From: Vibrio sp. 99-70-13A1
GTDB taxonomy: Bacteria > Pseudomonadota > Gammaproteobacteria > Enterobacterales > Vibrionaceae
Assembly (NCBI RefSeq): GCF_013114625.1
Contig: NZ_VTXD01000015.1
Span: 1 to 64,000, forward strand
Length of the DNA stretch: 64,000 nucleotides
Reading direction: 5' to 3'
The translations under genes were made by a program, and so were the position numbers. Below the pieces are notes generated by a model. It saw nothing but the letters and a program-made list of their open reading frames with translations. It did not search any database and was not told the origin of the DNA. Shown here piece by piece: positions 37,120 through 45,705 of this stretch. Positions within the stretch are counted from its first letter, which is position 1; the number at the start of each line of letters is the position of its first letter.

Positions 37120-37260
37120 GTTCGGTAGGCTTTAACAGGGGTTAGGTAGGCTTTTTATAGATTCGGTTGGCTTAACACAGGTTAGGTGGGCTTTATATAG
37201 GCACTGTGGACTAAACATAGATTCGTTGGGCTTAACATAGGTTAAGGTGGCGTTAATTTG
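37100..37260. repeat. Eight-unit array of degenerate 20-bp repeats
   Basis: Units of 20 bp (one of 21) run from 37100 to 37260: the first covers the last codons of the regulator gene, then 37120, 37141, 37161, 37181, 37201, 37221 and 37241. The shared core is GTTAGGTGGGCTTAACATAG with substitutions. Units alternate between ATTCG- and GTTAG-type beginnings, hinting at a 40-bp super-unit. Confidence 0.88.
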
Positions 37261-37299
37261 ATTTTTATATGCTCTCGTTTTCGACAACGGAGTATCGAC

Positions 37300-37746
37300 A
37301 TGCAAAAACTACTACCACCAGTTCTGTTCTTAATTTTTATCATTGCAATGGGCTTAATGTGCTGGAGTATTAGCGCCACTCATTTACTTATCTTTCCTTT
37401 TAACCTTATTGGCTTACCTATCATTAGTGCGGGTTTGATGCTCGCGATGACAGGTAAACAGTTATTTAAGAAACTAGAAACCAATATTATGACGTTTGAT
37501 GAGCCAACCATGTTAGTCACAGAAGGTATTTACCAATACACAAGAAACCCTATGTACTTGGGCTTTACTATTGCAATGCTCGGTTTTTCAATGCTCATGG
37601 GGGCTTCGGTTGTGTCCTTATTAATGGCGGTCATATTCCTATTTATAACGGACAGGTGGTATATCTCATTTGAAGAACAAATGATGCACACTAAGTTTGG
37701 TAAAGATTACGAAGAATACTGTCGAAAAGTGCGTCGGTGGATTTAA
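37300..37746 (+). CDS. Isoprenylcysteine methyltransferase-like membrane protein
   Basis: This 148-residue inner-membrane protein has three or four membrane segments. The typical ICMT/PEMT motifs are present: EGIYQYTRNPMYLGFT for binding S-adenosylmethionine and SFEEQMMHTKFGKDYEEYCRKVRRW at the C-terminus. It is likely a methyltransferase acting on a lipid or small amphipathic compound; the substrate is unknown. ATG 37300 is preceded by ACGGAG. It lies 40 bp after the repeat array. Confidence 0.83.
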   Translation: MQKLLPPVLFLIFIIAMGLMCWSISATHLLIFPFNLIGLPIISAGLMLAMTGKQLFKKLETNIMTFDEPTMLVTEGIYQYTRNPMYLGFTIAMLGFSMLMGASVVSLLMAVIFLFITDRWYISFEEQMMHTKFGKDYEEYCRKVRRWI

Positions 37747-37910
37747 AGCCTAGAAGTCTGCAGGCGCTTCTATTTGCAGGCGCCTCTAAATAGTAGACGC
37801 TGCACGATGGCCGTGATTAACTTGTGAGATTTTTATGAGAATTACATGAACGGGTCGTGAGACTTGAGGTTCATCCTATAAGTGTTCTCAACAAAATGGA
37901 TGGAATCGAT

Positions 37911-38594
37911 ATGTTAAAACTCTCTCAACTTGGACTTATTATCTCCGCTTCTGCTCTAGCTATGAATATCAACGTTATTCAGGCTGCAGAAATGGAAATT
38001 ACGGTTACGAATGCAACAAAGGGCATTTATTTTACCCCTCTGATAGTCGCTGCGCACAGTGGTGATGCACGTATGTTCCGGCTTGGTGAAAGCGCTTCTT
38101 CAGAACTAGAAGCGATGGCTGAGGGTGGTGACATCTCTGGCTTATCTTCTTTAGTTGGCAATGCGGGTGGAGTGGTAGTAGAAAATCCTGCTTCGGGTAT
38201 TTTGGATCCAGGTATGGCGACTACATTCAATTTAGACAGTGGAGATATGGGGTACTTATCATTAAGTGCAATGTTGTTGCCAACTAATGATGGATTTGTT
38301 GGGTTAGACAGTTGGACTATTCCTTCTGAAGCTGGCACATATAAGGCTTCACTTTATGGTTATGATGCGGGTACTGAGGCGAATGATGAGCTGGCAAGCA
38401 GTATGCCTAACCCTCCTTTTATAACTTTTGGGGCTGGTGGTACTGGGGTAGAAACTGCTAATAGCAATAATACGGTTCATATCCACCCTGGTAATCTTGG
38501 TGATAGTGACAATGCTGGTGGAATGAGTGATTTAGATAGCAGCTCACATCGTTGGTTGAACCCTGTTGCAACCATCACTATCGTTGTTAAGTAA
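37911..38594 (+). CDS. Exported spondin-domain protein
   Basis: This 227-residue protein has a signal peptide (MLKLSQLGLIISASALAMNINVIQA) cut before AEMEITVTNATKG. The mature chain is a spondin-N-like beta-sandwich, with FTPLIVAAHSGDARMFRLGESAS, GYLSLSAMLLPTNDGFVGLDS and YGYDAGTEANDE, acidic loops that may bind calcium. ATG 37911 with GGATGGA upstream gives the best signal peptide. It is followed by a paralogue nine bases later. Confidence 0.78.
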   Translation: MLKLSQLGLIISASALAMNINVIQAAEMEITVTNATKGIYFTPLIVAAHSGDARMFRLGESASSELEAMAEGGDISGLSSLVGNAGGVVVENPASGILDPGMATTFNLDSGDMGYLSLSAMLLPTNDGFVGLDSWTIPSEAGTYKASLYGYDAGTEANDELASSMPNPPFITFGAGGTGVETANSNNTVHIHPGNLGDSDNAGGMSDLDSSSHRWLNPVATITIVVK

Positions 38595-38603
38595 GGGGGC
38601 TGT

Positions 38604-39284
38604 ATGAATAAGCGAATTTTAATTGCGGCATGTGTCGCTATTACATTAGCGGGTTGTGGTGATGATAATGACACAACAAAAGCGCGTTATAGCATTAGCG
38701 TCACGAACCTTACCGCTAACCAACCTATGTCCCCTCTTGCAATAATGACTCACACAGAGGAATACAACTTATTTGAAGTAGGAAGCGCGGCATCGATGGA
38801 ACTGGAATATCTTGCTGAAGGAGGAAGCAATGCGGAGCTCCTTGCATTGTCAGATTCTGAATCAAGCGTTGGAGCCTCTGTTTCTGGCAATGGCTTATTG
38901 TTACCTGGATCCACCGATAGTGTCGAACTGACGGTGACGTCTTATTATCCCTACTTATCGATTGCCTCGATGCTAGTCAATACTAATGATGCATTTGTCG
39001 GAGAAACCGGTATAGATGTCTCTGGTTTGGAGGTAGGTGGTCGTTACTCGATGAGCATGAGTGTTTGGGATTCAGGGACGGAAGCTAATGATGAGCTTTC
39101 TGAGACGATCCCCGGTCCTGCCGGTGGCGGTGAAGGTTTTAATGCCGAGCGAAATGATGATGACCGAGTAACGTTTCATTCAGGTGTTATTAGCCAAGAT
39201 GATGGTCTTAGTTCGTCAACGCTTTCTGCTAACCATCGCTTTCTAAACCCTGGAGCTCAGCTTGTAATTACAAGGATTGAATAA
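38604..39284 (+). CDS. Spondin-domain lipoprotein
   Basis: This is a paralogue of the preceding gene with a lipoprotein signal (MNKRILIAACVAITLAGC, lipobox LAGC), so it should be anchored in an envelope membrane. The spondin-type domain repeats the same blocks: PLAIMTHTEEYNLFEVGSAAS, YLSIASMLVNTNDAFVGE and WDSGTEANDE. The two genes probably form an operon and work as a soluble and an anchored version. The function of bacterial spondin proteins is not known; adhesion or calcium binding is possible. Downstream lies a two-component system. Confidence 0.8.
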   Translation: MNKRILIAACVAITLAGCGDDNDTTKARYSISVTNLTANQPMSPLAIMTHTEEYNLFEVGSAASMELEYLAEGGSNAELLALSDSESSVGASVSGNGLLLPGSTDSVELTVTSYYPYLSIASMLVNTNDAFVGETGIDVSGLEVGGRYSMSMSVWDSGTEANDELSETIPGPAGGGEGFNAERNDDDRVTFHSGVISQDDGLSSSTLSANHRFLNPGAQLVITRIE

Positions 39285-39302
39285 TTAATATGAAAGAAAA
39301 TG

Positions 39303-39350
39303 CTCCCTATCTCGGTCTGCATGAGGGTATGACAATACTGGGATAGGGAG
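39303..39350 (+). promoter_or_regulatory. Hairpin covering the ribosome-binding site of the regulator gene
   Basis: CTCCCTATC (39303-39311) is perfectly complementary to GATAGGGAG (39342-39350), leaving a 30-base loop. The right arm contains GGGAG, the Shine-Dalgarno of the response regulator ATG at 39356. Folding of the RNA would hide the site; the same repeat could alternatively be a DNA operator. Confidence 0.6.
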
Positions 39351-39355
39351 ATGTC

Positions 39356-40108
39356 ATGGAAAACAACCTCAATGCTCAAAGTGCCAAGATATTGCTTGTC
39401 GAAGATGATAATGATCTTGCTGAACTGATACAAATGCACATCAAATTTCAAGGCCATCAAACCGTTCGCGTGACAAGTTGTCGGCAAGCTCATATTGCTT
39501 ATCAAGATGAACCCTTTGACTTACTTGTGCTGGACCGAGGTTTACCCGACGGTGACGGTTTGGATATTTGTCACCAACTTCGTCAAAATAATGATTGGGT
39601 TCCGGTATTGGTATTGACGGCGCGCGGTAGTGAATTAGAAAAAGTTGAAGGGTTGGAAGCTGGTGTTGACGACTATATTTCGAAGCCGTTTAGTGTGCTT
39701 GAATTCCAGGCTCGAGTTCGCAATATTCTGCGTAGAAATCAATCTAATTCAACGGATATTCCAGAATTAATTGAACCTAAAAGCACAATGGATTTTGGTT
39801 GTCTGACGATAACGCCAGAGCTCCATCAAGTGTCTCTTAATCACGAAGATGTGCCATTGACCGCTACAGAATTTACTTTGCTCCAGTTTCTCGCTAATCG
39901 CCCTGGGAGGGTATTCAGCAAAGATGAGCTATTAGAGCATGTCTGGAATACTAACCACACGGGATATTATCATACGGTTTGCAGTACCATTAATCGTTTG
40001 AGAACTAAATTGTCTGAGTCAGAAAAAGAGTTGCCTGAGTCGGAAAAAGATACGCAATTTATTCAGACGGTATGGGGCGTTGGATACAAGTTTCAGCCAA
40101 GAGTATAG
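39356..40108 (+). CDS. OmpR-family response regulator
   Basis: Receiver at residues ~12-125 (acidic EDD at 16-18, phospho-acceptor D60 in LLVLDRGLP, the KPF motif) and a winged-helix DNA-binding domain at ~150-248 (TATEFTLLQFLANRPGRVFSK and YYHTVCSTINRLRTKL). A charged insert (KLSESEKELPESEKD) precedes the final strands. It is encoded 9 bp before its kinase. The target genes are unknown; the spondin genes directly upstream are natural candidates. Confidence 0.9.
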   Translation: MENNLNAQSAKILLVEDDNDLAELIQMHIKFQGHQTVRVTSCRQAHIAYQDEPFDLLVLDRGLPDGDGLDICHQLRQNNDWVPVLVLTARGSELEKVEGLEAGVDDYISKPFSVLEFQARVRNILRRNQSNSTDIPELIEPKSTMDFGCLTITPELHQVSLNHEDVPLTATEFTLLQFLANRPGRVFSKDELLEHVWNTNHTGYYHTVCSTINRLRTKLSESEKELPESEKDTQFIQTVWGVGYKFQPRV

Positions 40109-40117
40109 GGTGTCAAG

Positions 40118-41509
40118 ATGAAACAAAAACCGTTAAGTTTTAAATCACGATTGGTGATATTTACAAGTATTTGGTTTTGCTTGACTGCTTTGGTGATCGC
40201 AACAACCTACAACTGGCAGAAAGAAACAACCGAGCAATTCACCAAACAAAGCTTACACAAAGATCTTGCCAGTCATATGCGAGATGACAACCCATTAATG
40301 ATCGGCACGGATTACAACCCGAAGGCGTTGAAGTCGATATTTCATACTCTTATGTTGATGGGACCAGATTTTGAGATCTATTTTTTGGATAGCCAAGGAA
40401 AAATTACCACTCATGCCGCCCCAGAGGAGGCTCAGTTGATGGGTTATGTTAATCTTAATCCCATCAAACGCTATTTAGGTAATCAAGCCTTTCCCATTTT
40501 GGGTACCGATCCCCGTAACCCTGATGAAAACAAAGTATTTTCAGTGGCTGCGATTGAAGAGTTAGGATCAACGGTCGGTTATCTCTACGTGGTAATAGGC
40601 AGTACACGCCACACGGCGATCGCCAACTCAATTGTGAATACCCCATACTCAGCGCTAACTGCGCTGGTTCTTTTTTCCATTTTAGGCTTTGCGTTTGGTG
40701 CTTACTGGCTTGTAAAACAGAGTTTGCTCAAGCCAATTCAGCAAGTGACTGATCAGCTTCAGAAGCAAGCTGGACATGATTTTCGTCTCAATGCCGACTT
40801 TACCTATCGCGTACCAGAGTTAATTCCCATAGCAGAGTCCTATCATTTGATGGCAAAACACATCCAACAACAATTTTTGTTGTTGGAATATCAAGCTTCA
40901 GCGAGAAAACAGAGCTTATTGCAACTGAGTCATGACTTAAAAACCCCCCTTTCTAGCGTGTTAGGTTATCTAGAAACCTGGAAGATGACTCACCCAGAGT
41001 CAGACCCATTGATTGATATCGCTTATCGAAATTGCAACAAGTTATCTATTCAACTGGAATCTCTGCTTGATTCTGCGAAGCAAGAGGCAAAACTGCCTAG
41101 TTATGAGTATCAATTGGTTGCGTTAAAACCTTTACTTGATGAGTGCGCTGAAACTATGCGTAGTCATTGTATTCGTAAGAATATCTGTTTGCAGATGGAG
41201 GTTGAGGACGGGTTGGAAACCATTGGAGATAAGCAGTTACTAGAACGTTTGATATTGAACTTACTGGACAATGCATTTCGTCATAGCCCTAAGGACGCCG
41301 AGATTCAATGTCAAATCACGGCGGATTCAAACAATGGAAAAATTTACTTTGTCTTCCGTAACTTTATTGATAATGAAGCACCAAATGGCTCGTTGGGGAT
41401 AGGCACTCGCATCGTTAAATCCATCCTTATGTTGCATTACAGTGTCTTACAGACTTCTCAGGTAGATAATAGGTTTGAACAAAGCTTTTACTTAAACTCA
41501 CCGACCTGA
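40118..41509 (+). CDS. Membrane sensor histidine kinase
   Basis: Membrane segments at ~12-30 and ~178-199 enclose a periplasmic sensor region of ~145 residues (FEIYFLDSQGKITTHA and FSVAAIEELGSTVGYLYVVIG, PAS-like). A HAMP-like linker follows, then the H-box QLSHDLKTPLSS with His272. The ATPase domain has the N-box NLLDNAFRHS; its glycine motif is reduced to NGSLGIGTRIV. It partners the regulator 9 bp upstream. The signal is unknown. Confidence 0.88.
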   Translation: MKQKPLSFKSRLVIFTSIWFCLTALVIATTYNWQKETTEQFTKQSLHKDLASHMRDDNPLMIGTDYNPKALKSIFHTLMLMGPDFEIYFLDSQGKITTHAAPEEAQLMGYVNLNPIKRYLGNQAFPILGTDPRNPDENKVFSVAAIEELGSTVGYLYVVIGSTRHTAIANSIVNTPYSALTALVLFSILGFAFGAYWLVKQSLLKPIQQVTDQLQKQAGHDFRLNADFTYRVPELIPIAESYHLMAKHIQQQFLLLEYQASARKQSLLQLSHDLKTPLSSVLGYLETWKMTHPESDPLIDIAYRNCNKLSIQLESLLDSAKQEAKLPSYEYQLVALKPLLDECAETMRSHCIRKNICLQMEVEDGLETIGDKQLLERLILNLLDNAFRHSPKDAEIQCQITADSNNGKIYFVFRNFIDNEAPNGSLGIGTRIVKSILMLHYSVLQTSQVDNRFEQSFYLNSPT

Positions 41510-41603
41510 CCTGACTTAACAGCAGCAGAGTGATATCTCACAAGTGAGAGTGAACAGTCGACATTCATAGGCGACTGGCACAATTTCATATTTTGGAAAT
41601 GTA

Positions 41604-42506
41604 TTAAATAATAATGGGAATTTGAAAAGCGAAAGTTACACCACCAATAGCGCTCATATCAACGTGATGAACCATTTCGATTAAATGGGCAGATTCATTC
41701 ACTTGATAGCCTAGAATCTCTGCTTGTTTAAATAAGCCCTCAATTGCCGCCAGATAGGCAATATCAGACACTAAATAGACCTCACAGCAGAGGTAATAGC
41801 CTTCAGGAATGAAGTAATCATACTGCTCACTATCAACTTGCCAGTCCCCGACAGTAAAAGATATGTCTTTCCACTTTCGTTCTAATTCTGAAATAGGTGC
41901 CGTACTCATTAATCGTGTACTGTTTTCGCCATGAGTTTCAAATACTTCATCCCAGTCAAAGTTAGGTATGTCTTTAATTTTCATGCCTCTCGCGGGGTAC
42001 CATACCAGTTCGGTTGGCATGTCTTGAGCCAGCTGTTTTTCAATGGACTGTTTAGCTCCTGGGTGCGACAACTTATCTAACAGTTGAGCCATATCTGCTG
42101 ACGTGCCTGAGACGACGAATTGATGAAGACTTTTTGCCGTCATCCCTAATTCCCGCTTTAAAACCTTTGCCATCGCTTGAGATGAGGAATAGCCGCATTC
42201 ATGAGCAATATCTGTGACTTTTAATGGCGTTTCTGAAGAAAGCAGCGACACGGCATATTGCAAGCGCACCCGACCTAAATATTGCCCCGGGGTTTCCCCG
42301 AATAACTGACTAAACTGCCTGTGAAAGTGATAGGGCGAAATGGCACTCTCTTGCGCGATTTGTTCCCAAGACAAACTCTCCGCCAATGAGTTGTGCATTG
42401 TAAATAAAGCTTTCTCAAAGCGCGTTTTGTGGTGAGCAGGCAAAGGTTTTAATAATGCCATCTCAGGTACTAACGCGTAAGGCTGTTTATTTGCGGGATC
42501 AGTCAT
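41604..42506 (-). CDS. AraC-family regulator with GyrI-like effector domain
   Basis: The DNA-binding part is N-terminal (residues ~30-125, two helix-turn-helix motifs with SWEQIAQESAISPYHFHRQF and KVTDIAHECGYSSSQAMAKVL). The C-terminal ~150 residues form a GyrI/SOUL-like ligand-binding domain of the Rob/BmrR type (EQYDYFIPEGYYLCCEV and VTFAFQIPI). Such regulators answer to amphipathic drugs or cations. It lies 79 bp after the RND pump gene on the same strand and is the likely controller of that pump. Confidence 0.85.
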   Translation of the reverse strand: MTDPANKQPYALVPEMALLKPLPAHHKTRFEKALFTMHNSLAESLSWEQIAQESAISPYHFHRQFSQLFGETPGQYLGRVRLQYAVSLLSSETPLKVTDIAHECGYSSSQAMAKVLKRELGMTAKSLHQFVVSGTSADMAQLLDKLSHPGAKQSIEKQLAQDMPTELVWYPARGMKIKDIPNFDWDEVFETHGENSTRLMSTAPISELERKWKDISFTVGDWQVDSEQYDYFIPEGYYLCCEVYLVSDIAYLAAIEGLFKQAEILGYQVNESAHLIEMVHHVDMSAIGGVTFAFQIPIII

Positions 42507-42585
42507 AGTGAATGTGAGTGAGTATCGGGAACTTTCACTATGACGATTCGCCTTTTTAAATGCAACTTGTCCGATTGGATTTACC

Positions 42586-45500
42586 TTATGTGGTTGGCTT
42601 AATTTGGAGGTCGATCTGATTCGCTAAATCAGGTTCAACTTTTCCTTGGGACTGTTTACAGCTGAGCCCCAGTAAAACAGGGATCAATATTAGAGTGACA
42701 GTGGTGGCAAACAACTCACCAAAAACCAATGAAACAGCCGCAGGTTTTAGGTATTGCGCTTGTTCAGCACTTTCACTTAATAATGGGAGCAAGCCACAAA
42801 CGGTGGTAATTGTGGTCAGGAAAATAGCTCTCATCCTACTCGTACCAGCAGTAATTAAGGCTTGATTAAGAGGTACACCATTTCTGAATTCAGAATTAAA
42901 ACGCGTGATCAAAACAAGGGAGTCATTAATGACAATTCCCGTCATTGCCATCATGCCGAACATCGACAAAATACTAATAGGCAGATCCATCAAGTAATGC
43001 CCAAAGATAGCTCCGGCAAACCCAAACGGAATAACCGCCATAATAATCAGAGGTTGCCAGTAAGACTTCAGCGGAATCGCTAATAAAATGTAGACCAGTA
43101 AGAGCGTTAAAATCATTGCGGACTGAAAGCCTTGTTGGACTTCGCCCATTTCTTCAAATTCTCCTCCTGCTTTTATGGTCACATCAGGGTAACGGTTGTG
43201 AAGAGTGTCGATAGATTGACTTAAGAGTGCCATCGTGGCTTCTGGCGATTGTACCGCTCGGTTTTGATTCCAATAGACATTGACTACTTGTTCTCGATTG
43301 CGGCGGTACAGCACCTCAGGTACTCGTTCTACGGTAAAGGTGGCAATTTCACTTAAAGGAAGTGTTTGCCCACTTGGTAACATGACAGGAGTGTATCGAA
43401 GCTGAGTTTGCGTCATGCGCTCACTTCTTGGGTATCGAACAATGACTTTTGTTTCTTGTCCCTGCTCTAATAACCGATGGATCTCTCTTTGCCCGAATGC
43501 ATCTCCTGCAAGTTGAGCAATTTTGTCTTGAGTGAGCCCTAACTGGCGACCATAAGAATTGAGGGTAATGCGAACTTGCTCTTGCCCGCCTTTGCCATCA
43601 TTAAATACATCTGAAACACCAGGTAAGCCTTCTAGTTTCATACCGACTTCTTGAGCGACTCGTTTAGCGAGCTCACGGTCAGTGGCGGAAACGGAAATGA
43701 AAGTACCACCTGCGGGTTCTTCTGCTGCGGTGAATTGAGATGAATATACACCTTCAATTGATCCCGTAAGTGACCGCCACTCATTGGTTAAATGATTACT
43801 GGGTAGAGTAGACAGTGCTTCACTGCTCAGTTCGGCTGTCACTTCTACCTCGCCATAACCATCAGACCATGCCAGTAAATTAACAAGCGGCTCATCGATG
43901 AGTGCGAATTCTTTTTGAAGCGCTTGATTGAGTTGTAAAGCGGTGCGCTCTAGTTTATCCAGTGCTTTTTCTTGTAAAGGCAAAGGAGAGCCATCTTCTA
44001 ATGTCACTTTTGCAGTGATATAGCGGCCCGGTATTTCAGGGAAAATAGCACTACGAATGGTACCACTCGCCCACATGCCATAAGCTAGGATGAAAAAGGC
44101 ACTGAACCCGAGTAATGAAGCAAATTTATTTTGCAGTGAATATTGTAAGACAGGGCGGTAGTAATGCTCAGTGACATGAGCAAGACCTGATTGAGCACCG
44201 TTTTGTACGCGAGAAATAATCCCTGTTTTGCTCTTTTGTGTGTTTTTCGTTTTCATTTCGGCGAGATGAGAAGGCAAGATAAATTTACTTTCTATCAATG
44301 AGAAAAACAGAGCAAAAATAACCACGGCAGAAAACCCAGCCAGTATTTTAGCGAAGTCATTGTTAATCCAAAGCATTGGTGAAAAAGCCGCAATAGTGGT
44401 GAGCACACCAAATACCGTGGCGACAGACACTGATTTTACGCCTTTCCATGCCGCTTTTCTTGAATTGGAAGTTTTTCCTCGCTCAGAATGAATCGCCTCT
44501 CCTACTACAACGGCATCGTCCACTAAAATCCCTAGCACCAGAATAAAGCCAAACAAGGTGATGTCGTTGACACTATAGTCCATTAAATTCATGGCACTAA
44601 GAGTCCCGCATAAAGCGATAGGAATTCCCGCGGCTACCCAAAAAGCCAGTTTTATTTCCAGAAAGATTCCCAGTAATAGCATGACAATAAGCAGCCCTTG
44701 CCACGCATTGTCACCTAAACGATAAAGCTGATCTTCAATATAAGGTGCCATGTCAGCCATGGTTGAAAGGGACACGTCATCAGGCAGGCGATCGCGTTCT
44801 TTTTGGAGTACTTCTTTGATTGCACCACTCACTTGAATGAGGTTGTCAGTTTGTCGAGTACTGACCAGAAGCGCGATGGCAGACTCACCATTATTGCGAA
44901 CGATGGAACCACTGTCTTGATAGTCTCTTGTGAGTGTGGCGATTTCCCCAAGGCGAACCGACCCTGACGGTGTAGACAGTATTTCGAGTACACTTAGTTT
45001 TTGTAAATCATCGGCATACCCATCACCTCGAATAATCATTCGTCCCTTAACACTTTTTAGCTCTCCGGTTCTTGCTTCTAAAGAAGATTGCTCAATGATT
45101 GAAGAAAGGGTAGAAAGGTTTAACTTCAAGCTTCTGAGTTTTTCAATGTCAGGTTCTATGATTACAATTGGATCTCGGCTTCCCCAGTTAGAAACTTTGG
45201 ATATTTTAGGATGCTTCTTTAAAGCTTGAGCCACTTGTCGGGCTATTGGCTGGAGCTGGCTATCTGTTCTAGGGGCAGACACAATCACGAAAGATGCTAG
45301 GTTGGTAAATTCATCACGGGTGACTTGAGGCTTCTCCGCTTGAACCGGAAAACCACTTATCGCATTGACTTGGTTTTTTACATCTTCAAGTAACTTATCG
45401 AGCTCAGTCTCTGTGGTTTTACGAACACGCACTGTTGAAAGCCCAGCCACTGACTGGCTGGTGATTTGTTTGATCCCAGCAATGCCACTGATTGATTCTT

Positions 45501-45705
45501 CAACGCGCTGGGTGATGCTTTCATCGATTTGCTTAGCGCTTCCTCCCGGGTAAGCAACATGAATAACCAAGCTAGAAGGGGCTATTTGTGGGAAAGACTC
45601 AACACGCAATTGACCAAATGTTAGGACTCCACTGGCGACAATAGCGACCATTAATAAATTGGCCGCAACAGGGTTATGAATAAACCATTTTGTTAACCAA
45701 CTCAT
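42586..45705 (-). CDS. RND-family efflux pump inner-membrane subunit
   Basis: This 1039-residue protein is a proton-driven RND transporter: twelve membrane segments in two halves, with two large periplasmic loops. Membrane segment 4 carries the acidic pair of the proton relay (LVLGILVDDAVVVGEAI). The second half repeats the pattern (FGMMAMTGIVINDSLVLI, then LTTITTVCGLLPLL). The call is efflux of hydrophobic compounds, as it is closer to AcrB/MexF-like exporters than to metal pumps. It overlaps the upstream membrane-fusion gene by 4 bp. No outer-membrane channel is encoded nearby, so a TolC-type protein must come from elsewhere. Confidence 0.93.
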   Translation of the reverse strand: MSWLTKWFIHNPVAANLLMVAIVASGVLTFGQLRVESFPQIAPSSLVIHVAYPGGSAKQIDESITQRVEESISGIAGIKQITSQSVAGLSTVRVRKTTETELDKLLEDVKNQVNAISGFPVQAEKPQVTRDEFTNLASFVIVSAPRTDSQLQPIARQVAQALKKHPKISKVSNWGSRDPIVIIEPDIEKLRSLKLNLSTLSSIIEQSSLEARTGELKSVKGRMIIRGDGYADDLQKLSVLEILSTPSGSVRLGEIATLTRDYQDSGSIVRNNGESAIALLVSTRQTDNLIQVSGAIKEVLQKERDRLPDDVSLSTMADMAPYIEDQLYRLGDNAWQGLLIVMLLLGIFLEIKLAFWVAAGIPIALCGTLSAMNLMDYSVNDITLFGFILVLGILVDDAVVVGEAIHSERGKTSNSRKAAWKGVKSVSVATVFGVLTTIAAFSPMLWINNDFAKILAGFSAVVIFALFFSLIESKFILPSHLAEMKTKNTQKSKTGIISRVQNGAQSGLAHVTEHYYRPVLQYSLQNKFASLLGFSAFFILAYGMWASGTIRSAIFPEIPGRYITAKVTLEDGSPLPLQEKALDKLERTALQLNQALQKEFALIDEPLVNLLAWSDGYGEVEVTAELSSEALSTLPSNHLTNEWRSLTGSIEGVYSSQFTAAEEPAGGTFISVSATDRELAKRVAQEVGMKLEGLPGVSDVFNDGKGGQEQVRITLNSYGRQLGLTQDKIAQLAGDAFGQREIHRLLEQGQETKVIVRYPRSERMTQTQLRYTPVMLPSGQTLPLSEIATFTVERVPEVLYRRNREQVVNVYWNQNRAVQSPEATMALLSQSIDTLHNRYPDVTIKAGGEFEEMGEVQQGFQSAMILTLLLVYILLAIPLKSYWQPLIIMAVIPFGFAGAIFGHYLMDLPISILSMFGMMAMTGIVINDSLVLITRFNSEFRNGVPLNQALITAGTSRMRAIFLTTITTVCGLLPLLSESAEQAQYLKPAAVSLVFGELFATTVTLILIPVLLGLSCKQSQGKVEPDLANQIDLQIKPTT

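Noticed and set aside
37100-37260. CRISPR array
   Set aside because: The 20-bp units are contiguous and have no unique spacers, so it is a tandem repeat; no cas genes occur in the window.
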